From Ilumatobacteraceae bacterium (lineage in GTDB: Bacteria > Actinomycetota > Acidimicrobiia > Acidimicrobiales > Ilumatobacteraceae), in contig JALRGJ010000013.1 in assembly GCA_023253435.1 (NCBI GenBank), positions 1 through 17,011 of the forward strand: a stretch of DNA of 17,011 bases. Reading direction: 5' to 3'. How positions within the stretch are numbered: the first letter of the stretch is position 1; every line of letters begins with the position of its first letter. Positions 1 to 7,152 of this stretch are shown here, piece by piece. The translations under genes and the position numbers were made by a program. The notes under the pieces are model-generated. The model was not told where the DNA came from. It searched no databases and was given only the letters and a program-made list of their open reading frames with translations.

Positions 1-484
1 CGACAAAAAGATTTTGCGTAATGATGCCGGAGCTACAGGGGCAATGCATGAACCACCAGCACATTTAGGTGGCGGTGGACTTGTCTCCACAATGTCTGAC
101 TATCTGAAGTTTGCAGAAATGTTGCGAGGTGGAGGTGAGTTGAATGGAGTTCGCATTTTGTCACCACGCACAGTGGAGATGATGGCTTCAAATCATTTGC
201 CAAATAACGCTGATCTCACTGAATTCGGCAGACCCCTCTTTTCAGAAACAGCTTTTGACGGTGTGGGATTTGGTCTATCAATGAGTGTCACTCTCGACCC
301 AGTGAAAGCAAAAGTTCCTGGCAGCCCTGGTGATTACGGATGGGGTGGTGCTGCGAGCACCAATTTCACTGTTGACCCACTAGAAGGCCTCACTTACACC
401 ATCATGACCCAACTGTTGCCCTCAAGCACATGGCCATTGCGACCACAACTCAAGCAGTTGGTATTCCAGGCGTTGGTCGATTAA
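1..484 (+). CDS. Serine hydrolase, beta-lactamase class C-like family (C-terminal part, 5' truncated)
   Basis: The reading frame is open at the left edge (frame begins at base 2), so the N-terminus with the catalytic SxxK and YxN motifs lies outside the window. What remains is typical of the C-terminal half of the beta-lactamase/serine hydrolase family: the GGGGLVSTMSDYLKFAEML stretch, then a segment on choosing RILSPRTVEMM, then YGWGGAAST, which occupies the place of the third catalytic-box motif (KTG or HxG) before a final beta strand with a VDP turn. Family members are D-Ala-D-Ala carboxypeptidases, esterases or amidases; the actual substrate cannot be told from this fragment. The gene converges on the DUF2157-like gene and its last 35 bases overlap that gene's 3' end. 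Confidence 0.85.
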   Translation, partial: DKKILRNDAGATGAMHEPPAHLGGGGLVSTMSDYLKFAEMLRGGGELNGVRILSPRTVEMMASNHLPNNADLTEFGRPLFSETAFDGVGFGLSMSVTLDPVKAKVPGSPGDYGWGGAASTNFTVDPLEGLTYTIMTQLLPSSTWPLRPQLKQLVFQALVD

Positions 485-1391
485 CCGCTTTTCGTACTTG
501 TATAGATAACACTCCAAGTACGGCTAATCCGGTGGCAATAATCACTATTCCCTGAGCAACTTCATTATTGATGTTCTCAACAACCATTGAGATCACGCCA
601 ATCAATACACACAAGGCACCGGCGAAGAGATACACGGGCTCCAACTCAAGCGCACCTAATGCAAAGAGCAATCCACCAGTAATTGCTGGGAAGAAGAGCA
701 ACTTATTGTCAAACTCTTGAGCAAACGCTGTGGAACCAATAACCACAAACAAAGCTCCTGCTGCCCGTGACAGCATTGCCATTCCAATCTCGGCAGTCCC
801 CAACCATAAGTGAAATGCAGCCGCTACTAGCACAAGCACGCCAAAAATATTGAAGGTGTCATTACGGAAGCCTTCGCTGAGAGAAGAAGCAACCCCCATC
901 AGCCCTACCACCAGAAATACTGTTCCACAAAACATGGAGCGCATCACTCTGAATGCACCCCAGACCACAACCGCACCAAAGAGGATGGATGCAATCCACT
1001 CTCCTCTCATGTTGGCTTCATCTAGTGGAATTGCGGTTGCTAACGCCGCAGAAAGGACTGCTAACACCTCTAATACTTCCGCGAGTCGATGAAGTATGGC
1101 GCTTTTATTCCCTACAAAAAGAGAACCACTTGCAAACAAGATCGCCGCAAAATACAAAGCAGCGCAGACGGTCCATCGCGATGCATCTTCAAAAATGACG
1201 GCAATTAATCGCACTACGCCAGCCACAACAATGAGTGAACCTAAGTACATGACAAGTTCTCGAATAGTCACAGACCATCGCGGTGCATAACGAATTGATT
1301 CCGCTTGTTCTGCAGTCAATATTCCTCGTCCAATAAACGAGTCAATGACTTCATCTTGAGTCAAGCGTTCTTCTGTCAAACGATCTTCCAT
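450..1391 (-). CDS. DUF2157-like multi-pass membrane protein
   Basis: 313 residues. A short soluble N-terminal segment (about residues 1-40, with a helix around GRGILTAEQAESI that is typical of DUF2157 proteins) is followed by roughly ten hydrophobic segments with few charged residues. It is therefore an integral membrane protein of unknown function. The DUF2157 assignment is by resemblance of this N-terminal helix plus multi-TM layout, and is moderately sure. It starts 19 bases after the stop of the upstream acyltransferase on the same strand and has no visible ribosome binding site, which suggests co-transcription. Its stop codon (TGA, complement of 450-452) lies inside the convergent hydrolase gene. 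Confidence 0.75.
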   Translation of the reverse strand: MEDRLTEERLTQDEVIDSFIGRGILTAEQAESIRYAPRWSVTIRELVMYLGSLIVVAGVVRLIAVIFEDASRWTVCAALYFAAILFASGSLFVGNKSAILHRLAEVLEVLAVLSAALATAIPLDEANMRGEWIASILFGAVVVWGAFRVMRSMFCGTVFLVVGLMGVASSLSEGFRNDTFNIFGVLVLVAAAFHLWLGTAEIGMAMLSRAAGALFVVIGSTAFAQEFDNKLLFFPAITGGLLFALGALELEPVYLFAGALCVLIGVISMVVENINNEVAQGIVIIATGLAVLGVLSIQVRKAVNRPTPGIPTA

Positions 1392-1410
1392 AAAGCAAGT
1401 CTGCCAGTAA

Positions 1411-3513
1411 TTAAGGAGTACGTGAATACCAATTCACTACATCATTTACTGCTGCATCCAATAGTGGAGCAATGTACTGAGCAAAGGTAACCGTCATATG
1501 GTTGTCGTCTCTGTACACCAATATGTTTCCCACAACTGTGGGACAACCATTCTTGGTACAAAACCAATCACGAACCCACAACACAGATATTCCCTGTTTT
1601 TCAAAATCCACGAGAATTTCATTCATGTCGTCGCGATACGCCTCAGAGATGGATGGGGTACAAACAAACACCTTGGTGTAGTTGCGGCTTAAACATGCGG
1701 GAATCATTTGCCCCGGATACGGAGTGTCTTGCATCACGATGGGTCTGATACCGGCATCAGATATTTGTTTGACCGTTGCTGCCATCCCCTCACGCCAGTT
1801 CTTTTGCCAAATAGGAATTCGTGACTGAGCGTCTAACAGTCGGTCAAAGTGTGCAACAAACATCACTTTCACACCATCGGTGACCATTTGTTTCATCACG
1901 TTTCGTCGCCACTCACCACATTGGGTGTACACCTTGCCAAGAACTTTGTTGTACACAGGAACATCCGCTGGTGGGCAGCCCCTCTTTGTATAGACAACCA
2001 ATTTCCAGTTGCGTTTTATGGCCACCTTTTCAAACGTTGGAAACCACTGGGCCATATGTGAATCACCATAAATGCCCACCACTGTTGTGGATTCAACATC
2101 TCCGAAGTAGCACGGCTTTGGGACTAAAGCACTGAAACTTAAATGGCATCCGTTCCCATAAATATCTGGCTCATCACTAAGTGCACTCTGCAATTTTGGC
2201 GTCAAGTTTGATGGCAGACCTGTTGCATCCATCGCTTGAACAATGGGATCAATTGCTTTGGTGAGTGGGGGCAATGTGGGTACCACAGGAATAGTTGACT
2301 GAACAATGTTGGGGTCAGCCACGGTGGTGTTTGTATTTAAGGTTGGCGCAGTAGCCACCCCTGCACCACTCATCTTGGGTGGGTTCTCTTTAGAGAGCAC
2401 CGCAGCTCCACTCAGAAGCGATAACAAAGAAACTGAAAAAGCTGCAGCTCGAAGCCCACGAATTGTGATCATGTGTCGAACCGGATTCTCTATCAGTCGA
2501 TACGAGAATTCAGACAATGCAAGTCCAATGACTGTGCAAGCAAGGCCTTCAGTGATAGTGAGTTCTTGTCCCTTATTTGCCTCAGCCAAAATCAGAATGG
2601 GCCAGTGCCACAAATATGCAGAATAAGAACGGGAGCCCAGCCATTGCAGTGGCGATAGGCGTAACAAAATATGTGGGGCCCACCTAGTGGAATCACCTCC
2701 ACGCAGCAACAATGCGGTGGCCATGACAGGTAAAACTGCAAAAGGGCCAGGAAATTTTGTGAATTCATCAAAAACAAAGACACAGGCAACCACTGCACCC
2801 AAACCAGCCCATGCACATGTTGCCGCAAAATTTCTCATGAAGCGCGACGCCGCAATGGGCGCAACGGCTATCAGTGCTCCAATAGCTAATTCAAATGCGC
2901 GTGTGTGAGGAGAGAAAAATGCCCACGGTTGTGAGTTCTCCATCATCAGCATGCATGCAATAAAAGAACCAATTGAGATTATGAATGCGGTAACTGCAAT
3001 TCGAATTCGAAGGGCTTTAGGAGATGCCGCTCCTACACCAATACACACAAGAGCAATCAGTGCGGGCCACACAACATAGAACTGCTCTTCAACAGCAAGG
3101 CTCCAATAGTGCTGAAGCGGTGACGGCGGTAGGGATGCTTGTAAATAGTCGGCCCCTCGATGCGCAAAAACAAAGTTGGAAGAAAATGTGGCTACGCCAA
3201 TGACATCGTTGGCTAGAGATTCCAACCGCACAGACTCCAACCAAATACGTGAGCCAATCAGAGTGATGACCGCAACAAATGCAGAAACTGGCAGCAGCCG
3301 GCGGATACGTCGTGAATAAAAAGAAGCTAACGAGATCTTTCCCGTTGACAGCCGCTCTGACACCAATAGGGATGTGATGAGGAATCCGGAGATAACAAAG
3401 AAGACGTCGACACCTACATAACCTCCTGCCATTGAAGGAACGCCGGCGTGAAAAAGCAGAACGGCAAGAACTGCGATCGCTCGCATTCCTTCAATATCTG
3501 CGCGTCTTTTCAT
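1411..3513 (-). CDS. Acyltransferase-3 / SGNH two-domain O-acyltransferase
   Basis: 700 residues, normal length for the fused family. Residues 1-375 form the membrane acyltransferase-3 domain: R11-x10-H22 is the conserved Arg/His motif, followed by GGYVGVDVFFVISGFLIT (31-48), HYWSLAVEEQFYVVWP (135-150) and the YLWHWPI helix (300-306). After a Thr/Pro-rich linker (about 376-420) comes a periplasmic/extracellular SGNH hydrolase-like domain with GDSH at 483-486 and the D669-x-x-H672 catalytic pair near the end. Such proteins move acetyl (or other acyl) groups across the membrane and put them on cell-wall glycans, exopolysaccharide or glycolipids; the acceptor here is unknown. ATG at 3513 places MKRRADIEGMRA in the usual family position. 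An AATACT hexamer lies 7 bases upstream of the ATG on the minus strand, so transcription could be leaderless, but this is weak. Confidence 0.92.
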   Translation of the reverse strand: MKRRADIEGMRAIAVLAVLLFHAGVPSMAGGYVGVDVFFVISGFLITSLLVSERLSTGKISLASFYSRRIRRLLPVSAFVAVITLIGSRIWLESVRLESLANDVIGVATFSSNFVFAHRGADYLQASLPPSPLQHYWSLAVEEQFYVVWPALIALVCIGVGAASPKALRIRIAVTAFIISIGSFIACMLMMENSQPWAFFSPHTRAFELAIGALIAVAPIAASRFMRNFAATCAWAGLGAVVACVFVFDEFTKFPGPFAVLPVMATALLLRGGDSTRWAPHILLRLSPLQWLGSRSYSAYLWHWPILILAEANKGQELTITEGLACTVIGLALSEFSYRLIENPVRHMITIRGLRAAAFSVSLLSLLSGAAVLSKENPPKMSGAGVATAPTLNTNTTVADPNIVQSTIPVVPTLPPLTKAIDPIVQAMDATGLPSNLTPKLQSALSDEPDIYGNGCHLSFSALVPKPCYFGDVESTTVVGIYGDSHMAQWFPTFEKVAIKRNWKLVVYTKRGCPPADVPVYNKVLGKVYTQCGEWRRNVMKQMVTDGVKVMFVAHFDRLLDAQSRIPIWQKNWREGMAATVKQISDAGIRPIVMQDTPYPGQMIPACLSRNYTKVFVCTPSISEAYRDDMNEILVDFEKQGISVLWVRDWFCTKNGCPTVVGNILVYRDDNHMTVTFAQYIAPLLDAAVNDVVNWYSRTP

Positions 3514-3530
3514 CCCTATGAGTATTGCCG

Positions 3531-3546
3531 CTTAGGCGTACCTAAG
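3531..3546. repeat. Perfect-arm dyad in the divergent intergenic region
   Basis: CTTAGG and CCTAAG flank a four-base CGTA centre, giving 6-bp perfect arms. It lies 18 bases upstream of the acyltransferase start and about 70 bases upstream of the SCO1 start, in the only divergent intergenic region of the window. It could be an operator for a dimeric regulator or a small hairpin in the acyltransferase leader. Nothing in the window names a regulator that would bind it. Confidence 0.45.
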
Positions 3547-3578
3547 AGGCGCATGTCACCCATCAAATCTGATTTCAC

Positions 3579-3607
3579 GGGAACTAAAAGCGGGCGTGCA
3601 ATGTCTA
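3579..3607 (+). promoter_or_regulatory. Candidate ECF sigma promoter for the copper/sigma operon
   Basis: GGGAACT (3579-3585) matches the GGGAA-type -35 box used by many actinobacterial ECF sigma factors. Eighteen bases after GGGAAC is GTCTA (3603-3607), which fits the GTT/GTC-type -10 of the same promoters. The predicted start point, about 7-10 bases downstream, falls almost on the SCO1 ATG at 3618, so the mRNA would be leaderless or nearly so. No Shine-Dalgarno is present there, in agreement. Because the operon encodes an ECF factor, autoregulation is the natural reading; this is inference from a motif only. Confidence 0.45.
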
Positions 3608-3617
3608 GAAATAAGTA

Positions 3618-4247
3618 ATGAATATTTTTCGACATCGCCTAGCAGCTGTGGCTCTCACTGTTTTCTCCCTCGTTGGGATACCAGTCGTTATGAGTTCTTG
3701 TGGCACCGATGCAACAAATGATTTCTATGGTTACTTGCCGCCCTCAGAAAAAAATGTGAGTTCAGTCTCCGTGCGTGAATCTGGAAAGTCGGAGCCATTT
3801 ACCCTCAAGGCAGCCGCAGGAGAAATTTTGATTGTCTATTTCGGCTACACCAACTGCCCCGATATGTGTCCTACCACCATGGTCGCCGTACGCAATGCCA
3901 AACAAAAAATCGGAGACCTTGCTACTCGTGTTGATCTTGCAATGATCACTGTTGACCCTGAACGAGATACAGAAAATATCTTGCCTCGTTATCTCTCGTC
4001 ATTTTCAAACAAATTTCACGCTTTGGTTCCGGATTCTGATGCACAGTTACGAAATGCAGAGTCTGCATTTCAAACAACGTCGTCTGTTACAAAAACAAAC
4101 GGTGAAATCAAAGTCACCCACGGAGGCAGTGCATACGTGGTTGATGACACCGGAAAAGTTGTTGTGGAATTTCCATTCGGAATGGATGCCAAATCAATGG
4201 CTCATGATCTTCAGATTCTTCTCACTGAAAGGGAGACAAAACAATGA
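3618..4247 (+). CDS. SCO1/SenC family copper chaperone lipoprotein
   Basis: 209 residues. An N-terminal signal ends in the lipobox VMSSC with Cys28 as the lipidated residue, so the protein is exported and anchored on the outer face of the membrane. The thioredoxin-like SCO domain follows: YFGYTNCPDMCPTTM carries the copper-binding C80-x3-C84 motif, and His168 (THGGSAYVVD) is the third ligand. Family members deliver copper to the CuA site of cytochrome c oxidase or act as thiol reductases in its assembly. ATG 3618 is chosen because it gives a complete signal peptide and lies just below a candidate promoter. The stop overlaps the next start as ATGA (4244-4247), indicating translational coupling with the PCuAC gene. 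Confidence 0.95.
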   Translation: MNIFRHRLAAVALTVFSLVGIPVVMSSCGTDATNDFYGYLPPSEKNVSSVSVRESGKSEPFTLKAAAGEILIVYFGYTNCPDMCPTTMVAVRNAKQKIGDLATRVDLAMITVDPERDTENILPRYLSSFSNKFHALVPDSDAQLRNAESAFQTTSSVTKTNGEIKVTHGGSAYVVDDTGKVVVEFPFGMDAKSMAHDLQILLTERETKQ

Positions 4248-4741
4248 GAATGAAAACAAAGGCCCTGTTGGGCTCGCTATTAGTAATTGGCACCTTGGGC
4301 TTATCTGCCTGTGGTGACAATGCAAATAGCGACGCAGCAGACACCACGATGCCAGCAGCTTCAGCAGAACCTGTCACCATTACTGGCCAGTGGGCACGTA
4401 CAAGCCCAATGGCTACCGATATGGGTGCTGCCTATATGACCATCAATGTTGCAGAAGATGACGAACTTGTTGGGGCACTGGTGGATAAGTCCATCGCGAT
4501 GATGACAGAGGTACATGAAACTGTGACTGCAGAAGATGGCACTATGTCTATGCAGGAAGTTGAGTCTGTTGCAGTAAAAGCAGGGACCCCAACAGAACTG
4601 AAGCCCGGTGGATACCACATCATGTTGATGAAATTGGCAGAACCGCTTGAAACTGGATCTACAATTTCCATCACATTGAAGTTTGCAAATGCCGGCGACA
4701 TTGTTGTTGACGTTCCAGTATCAGAGGATGCACCTGAGTAA
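4244..4741 (+). CDS. PCuAC family periplasmic copper chaperone (lipoprotein)
   Basis: 165 residues. Lipoprotein signal with lipobox GLSAC (Cys23), then a spacer rich in Ala/Asp/Thr, then the PCuAC (DUF461) beta domain from about residue 44. The family copper(I) site is complete: His91, Met103 (12 residues on), His125 (22 further) and Met127, matching the H-x(11)-M-x(21)-H-x-M spacing. PCuAC proteins carry Cu(I) outside the membrane and work with SCO1 to load cytochrome c oxidase. The gene overlaps SCO1 by four bases and has an AGGGAG ribosome site inside the end of SCO1. A second ATG two codons in (4250) is an equally good start. Confidence 0.95.
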   Translation: MRMKTKALLGSLLVIGTLGLSACGDNANSDAADTTMPAASAEPVTITGQWARTSPMATDMGAAYMTINVAEDDELVGALVDKSIAMMTEVHETVTAEDGTMSMQEVESVAVKAGTPTELKPGGYHIMLMKLAEPLETGSTISITLKFANAGDIVVDVPVSEDAPE

Positions 4742-5123
4742 TTCCGAGACTCCAAGTACTCGCCCAACATTGGGAAAGGGAATGATCGCGGCGGTAATTG
4801 CTGCCGTGGTCATTCCCTTTGCATTGGTTGTTGCATTAATGACCAGACAATCACACGACACTTTTTCGTTCACTATCGCAAATGGCACCCGCGCTGCTCT
4901 CGATATGGGACAGGTGCCGGCTTCTCAATTACCCACTCAACTCAGTGTGAGAGTAGGCGACACTCTAGAAGTCACGAACAATGACGTGGTGACCCATACA
5001 TACACATTTCTGGTTCTCAAACCTGGCGAGACCGGTAGGTACACCTTTAGGAATTCCGGCTCATTTACCGCCTCTTGCACGGTGGGCGAACACTCCTCTG
5101 TGACAATCAACGTGAAGGAATGA
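4728..5123 (+). CDS. Membrane-anchored cupredoxin-like protein
   Basis: 131 residues from ATG 4728, which overlaps the PCuAC stop by 14 bases; a further upstream ATG at 4683 lies deep inside PCuAC and would add 15 residues with no family look, so it is not favoured. A single TM anchor (about 19-38) is followed by a small beta-sandwich domain. The cupredoxin pattern is visible: VTNNDVVTHTYTF supplies His90, and SCTVGEH supplies Cys117 and His122 in the C-x4-H spacing of a type 1 copper site. The usual axial Met four residues after that His is absent (Thr126). Third in the copper cluster, it is likely a copper carrier or electron-transfer partner; the exact role is inferred. Confidence 0.8.
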   Translation: MHLSNSETPSTRPTLGKGMIAAVIAAVVIPFALVVALMTRQSHDTFSFTIANGTRAALDMGQVPASQLPTQLSVRVGDTLEVTNNDVVTHTYTFLVLKPGETGRYTFRNSGSFTASCTVGEHSSVTINVKE

Positions 5124-5154
5124 CGTCGCTCTGCTGAGTGGCAGACTTTAAGAG

Positions 5155-5634
5155 ATGAAGCATCATTCTGAGGCTCAATTTGACGCTGTTGTGAGAGACA
5201 ACATGCCATCGCTGATGGCCTATGCCCGCAGTATCACCCGCAATCATTCAGTTGCTGAAGAGGCAGTTCAGGAAACATTCATTCGGGCGTGGAAATACTG
5301 GCCATCGTTTCGTCATGAATCTCCAGTTCTTTCATGGCTTATCACTATCTGTCGGCGAGTAGTTATTGACATAGCTCGTAATACCAAGCACACAGAACAA
5401 CTTATGGACAATGTGGTTCATTATGACCATAACTTTTCGAACTTTGCGGTAGAAGAAATGGTGAAAGAACTACCTCTACCCCAGCGAGAAGTCATCGTGT
5501 TGTGCGCAATTCTGGGTTTTGACTATAAAACTGCGGCACAGACTCTTAACATTCCAGTTGGAACAGTGCGCTCTCGACTTGCACGTGCGAGAGAACAGTT
5601 AAGTTCACAACTTGCACAAGCGTTAGCCATATAG
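5155..5634 (+). CDS. ECF-type RNA polymerase sigma factor
   Basis: 159 residues, the usual ECF size. Region 2 is at about residues 8-75, with AEEAVQETFIRAWKYW forming the conserved core-binding and -10 recognition helices. Region 4 is at about 103-152, where LPLPQREVIVLCAILGFDYKTAAQTL followed by VGTVRSRLARAREQL is the helix-turn-helix reading the -35 box. It directs RNA polymerase to a small stress or metal regulon. It starts 31 bases after the cupredoxin stop and is followed two bases later by its anti-sigma, so it is probably in the same transcript as the copper genes. No good Shine-Dalgarno precedes the ATG; a 5-bp hairpin (5130-5145) lies in the gap. Confidence 0.95.
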   Translation: MKHHSEAQFDAVVRDNMPSLMAYARSITRNHSVAEEAVQETFIRAWKYWPSFRHESPVLSWLITICRRVVIDIARNTKHTEQLMDNVVHYDHNFSNFAVEEMVKELPLPQREVIVLCAILGFDYKTAAQTLNIPVGTVRSRLARAREQLSSQLAQALAI

Positions 5635-5636
5635 AG

Positions 5637-6173
5637 ATGTCAACCATCACATGCGCCAAAGCCAAATCTCTCGTCTTGCAACAGATTGGCAACGCAAACG
5701 AAATAGCTGTTGCTCGTGCGCATCTTTTGGAATGCCCTCAATGCGCCTCAGACACAGCAGACGATATTGATCAGGTTTCACGCACCCTGAGTAACTTGAG
5801 AAACCCTGGTGGGGTTCGACGCGCAATGCTATTGATCGTTTCTGCTATCCAGATTGCTCTCGCACTTCCATGGATGTTTGGCGCAACATTGCTGTGGGGC
5901 CAACATTTAGACCCCGATGTTTCCCATCTCACAAGAGATGGAGCAATTGGTTTGATTCTTGGCGTTATCGGAATTGCCGTAGCTAGCAAGCCTCGCCTCG
6001 CCTATTTTGCCCTCACAATGTGTGGGTTGCTTGCCATCTTGCAAATTGCAGCATTTGTCTCAGATAGAGCCGAGGGCCACGTTCACTCCAATTTTGAGGT
6101 CATTCACCTACTTTCGGCTGTGGTCTCTGTCCTTGTTCTCTCCATGGTGCACCGCCCAGCCTCCGCCAAATAG
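5637..6173 (+). CDS. Zinc-finger (zf-HC2) membrane anti-sigma factor
   Basis: 178 residues. The N-terminal cytoplasmic part holds a ZAS-type motif, His29-x3-Cys33-x2-Cys36 (HLLECPQC), with Cys6 as a possible fourth zinc ligand; this domain binds and holds the partner ECF sigma factor. About four TM segments follow (near 62-88, 102-117, 121-141 and 157-174). The loops carry several histidines (H90, H97, H148, H150, H157), of which GHVH at 147-150 is the densest. Its start is two bases after the sigma stop, the standard arrangement of a sigma/anti-sigma pair. Given the copper genes upstream, the membrane part may sense copper or redox state on the outer side; that is inference. Confidence 0.88.
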   Translation: MSTITCAKAKSLVLQQIGNANEIAVARAHLLECPQCASDTADDIDQVSRTLSNLRNPGGVRRAMLLIVSAIQIALALPWMFGATLLWGQHLDPDVSHLTRDGAIGLILGVIGIAVASKPRLAYFALTMCGLLAILQIAAFVSDRAEGHVHSNFEVIHLLSAVVSVLVLSMVHRPASAK

Positions 6174-6192
6174 TTCCCCCACGCTCTTCGTC

Positions 6193-6234
6193 TAGGGTTG
6201 TCCTACTTACCTATTCATCGGTAGCCCTAAGGAG
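6193..6234 (+). promoter_or_regulatory. Leader of the amino-acid ABC operon with strong RBS
   Basis: AAGGAG (6229-6234) lies six bases before the ATG at 6241 and is the clearest Shine-Dalgarno in the window, fitting a highly made binding protein. TAGGGT (6193-6198) matches the actinobacterial TANNNT -10 pattern and would give a leader of about 35 bases; no convincing -35 is seen. TAGGG (6193-6197) can also pair weakly with CCCTA (6225-6229), next to the RBS. Confidence 0.45.
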
Positions 6235-6240
6235 CCACAC

Positions 6241-7047
6241 ATGACACGTACCACCCGCGTGCTTGCAGCACTTGCAGCACTTTCACTCACCGTCGCAGCT
6301 TGCGGCGGCAGCGACAACGACAGCACCTCTGAAGCACAGTCTGGTGACCTCACAACAGTTGAGGCCGGAAAACTCACCGTGTGCACCGATGCACCATATG
6401 AGCCATTTGAGTACCAAGACGAAGACGGCAACTGGACCGGATTCGATATGGACATCATGACCAAGATTGCTGAAGCAAATGATCTTGAACTGAATGTATC
6501 TGTTCAAACATTTGACGGAATCTTGTTGAAGCTTGCAGCTAAAGAATGTGACGTAGTTGCTTCTTCAGTCACCATCACTGCAGAGCGTGCCGAAAGCGTT
6601 GACTTCTCCGATGGATACTTCGATTCATATCAGTCACTCCTCGTTCGCAACGACGATGCCGCAACTCTGAACTCACTTGCATCACTTGATGGCAAGAAGG
6701 TTGGCGTTCAGGCAAGCACCACTGGAGAAGCCTTTGCAAAGGAAAACGCCACTGGCGCAAAGATTCAGTCATACGAAGACGCATCAGCAATGTTCCTTGC
6801 ATTGGATTCAGGTGACATTGATGCAGTTCTTCAGGACTTCCCTATTAACGCATCACGTGCAGTGAAGCAGGGAACCTCAACCGTGTCTGCAAAGTTCACT
6901 GAAGGACAAGAGGCAGAGCAATACGGATTTGCAGTAGAGAAGGGCAACTCAGCACTTCTCACAGTGATCAACGACGCTCTCACCGATTTCCGCGCAGACG
7001 GTACCTACGAGACAATCTTCGCTAAGTACTTCGGTGCATCTAAGTAA
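6241..7047 (+). CDS. Polar amino-acid ABC transporter, substrate-binding lipoprotein (SBP family 3)
   Basis: 268 residues. Lipoprotein signal with lipobox VAAC (Cys21), a short Ser/Asp/Glu linker, then the two-lobed SBP_bac_3 fold from about residue 44: CTDAPYEPFEYQDEDGNWTGFDMDIM, then SSVTITAERAESVDFSDGYF and GDIDAVLQDF. Arg116 sits where family members bind the substrate alpha-carboxylate, and an Asp in the DAVLQD strand (D194/D199) where they bind the alpha-amino group. This supports an amino-acid ligand, probably glutamate/glutamine or another polar amino acid, but side-chain specificity cannot be read. First gene of a three-gene ABC importer operon, with its own strong RBS; the permease starts 24 bases after its stop. 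Confidence 0.95.
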   Translation: MTRTTRVLAALAALSLTVAACGGSDNDSTSEAQSGDLTTVEAGKLTVCTDAPYEPFEYQDEDGNWTGFDMDIMTKIAEANDLELNVSVQTFDGILLKLAAKECDVVASSVTITAERAESVDFSDGYFDSYQSLLVRNDDAATLNSLASLDGKKVGVQASTTGEAFAKENATGAKIQSYEDASAMFLALDSGDIDAVLQDFPINASRAVKQGTSTVSAKFTEGQEAEQYGFAVEKGNSALLTVINDALTDFRADGTYETIFAKYFGASK

Positions 7048-7068
7048 TCACTAAATAAAAAAACTCAG

Positions 7069-7152
7069 CCATGGCTATCAGCAAGCGCAAACGTGCTCAG
7101 TACACCCGATACGGCGTGTACGTGGTCACAAGCGTTGTGCTGATAGCCATGG
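7069..7152 (+). promoter_or_regulatory. 15-bp inverted repeat sequestering the permease start, followed by T-tract
   Basis: CCATGGCTATCAGCA (7069-7083) is the exact reverse complement of TGCTGATAGCCATGG (7138-7152). The left arm contains the permease ATG (7071) and codons 2-4; the right arm covers codons 23-27. The 54-base spacer has its own pairing: AACG (7090-7093) with CGTT (7133-7136), and GTACAC (7100-7105) with GTGTAC (7116-7121). TCTTTTTT (7153-7160) follows the right arm directly. In RNA this would bury the start codon, and the stem plus U-tract resembles an intrinsic terminator with a large loop. It sits between binding protein and permease, where expression usually has to drop. Confidence 0.6.

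Noticed and set aside
3601..3618. Five-codon upstream frame ending in TAATG at the SCO1 start
   Set aside because: If the ECF-type promoter is right, its ATG overlaps the -10 element and would not be transcribed; no ribosome site precedes it.
4432..4770. Minus-strand open frame antisense to PCuAC
   Set aside because: PCuAC on the + strand has a complete metal site and operon context; the antisense translation is Ser/Thr-rich without motifs.
5130..5145. TCTGC/GCAGA hairpin between cupredoxin and sigma gene
   Set aside because: Only five base pairs with a six-base loop and a short T-run; too weak to call a terminator or attenuator.
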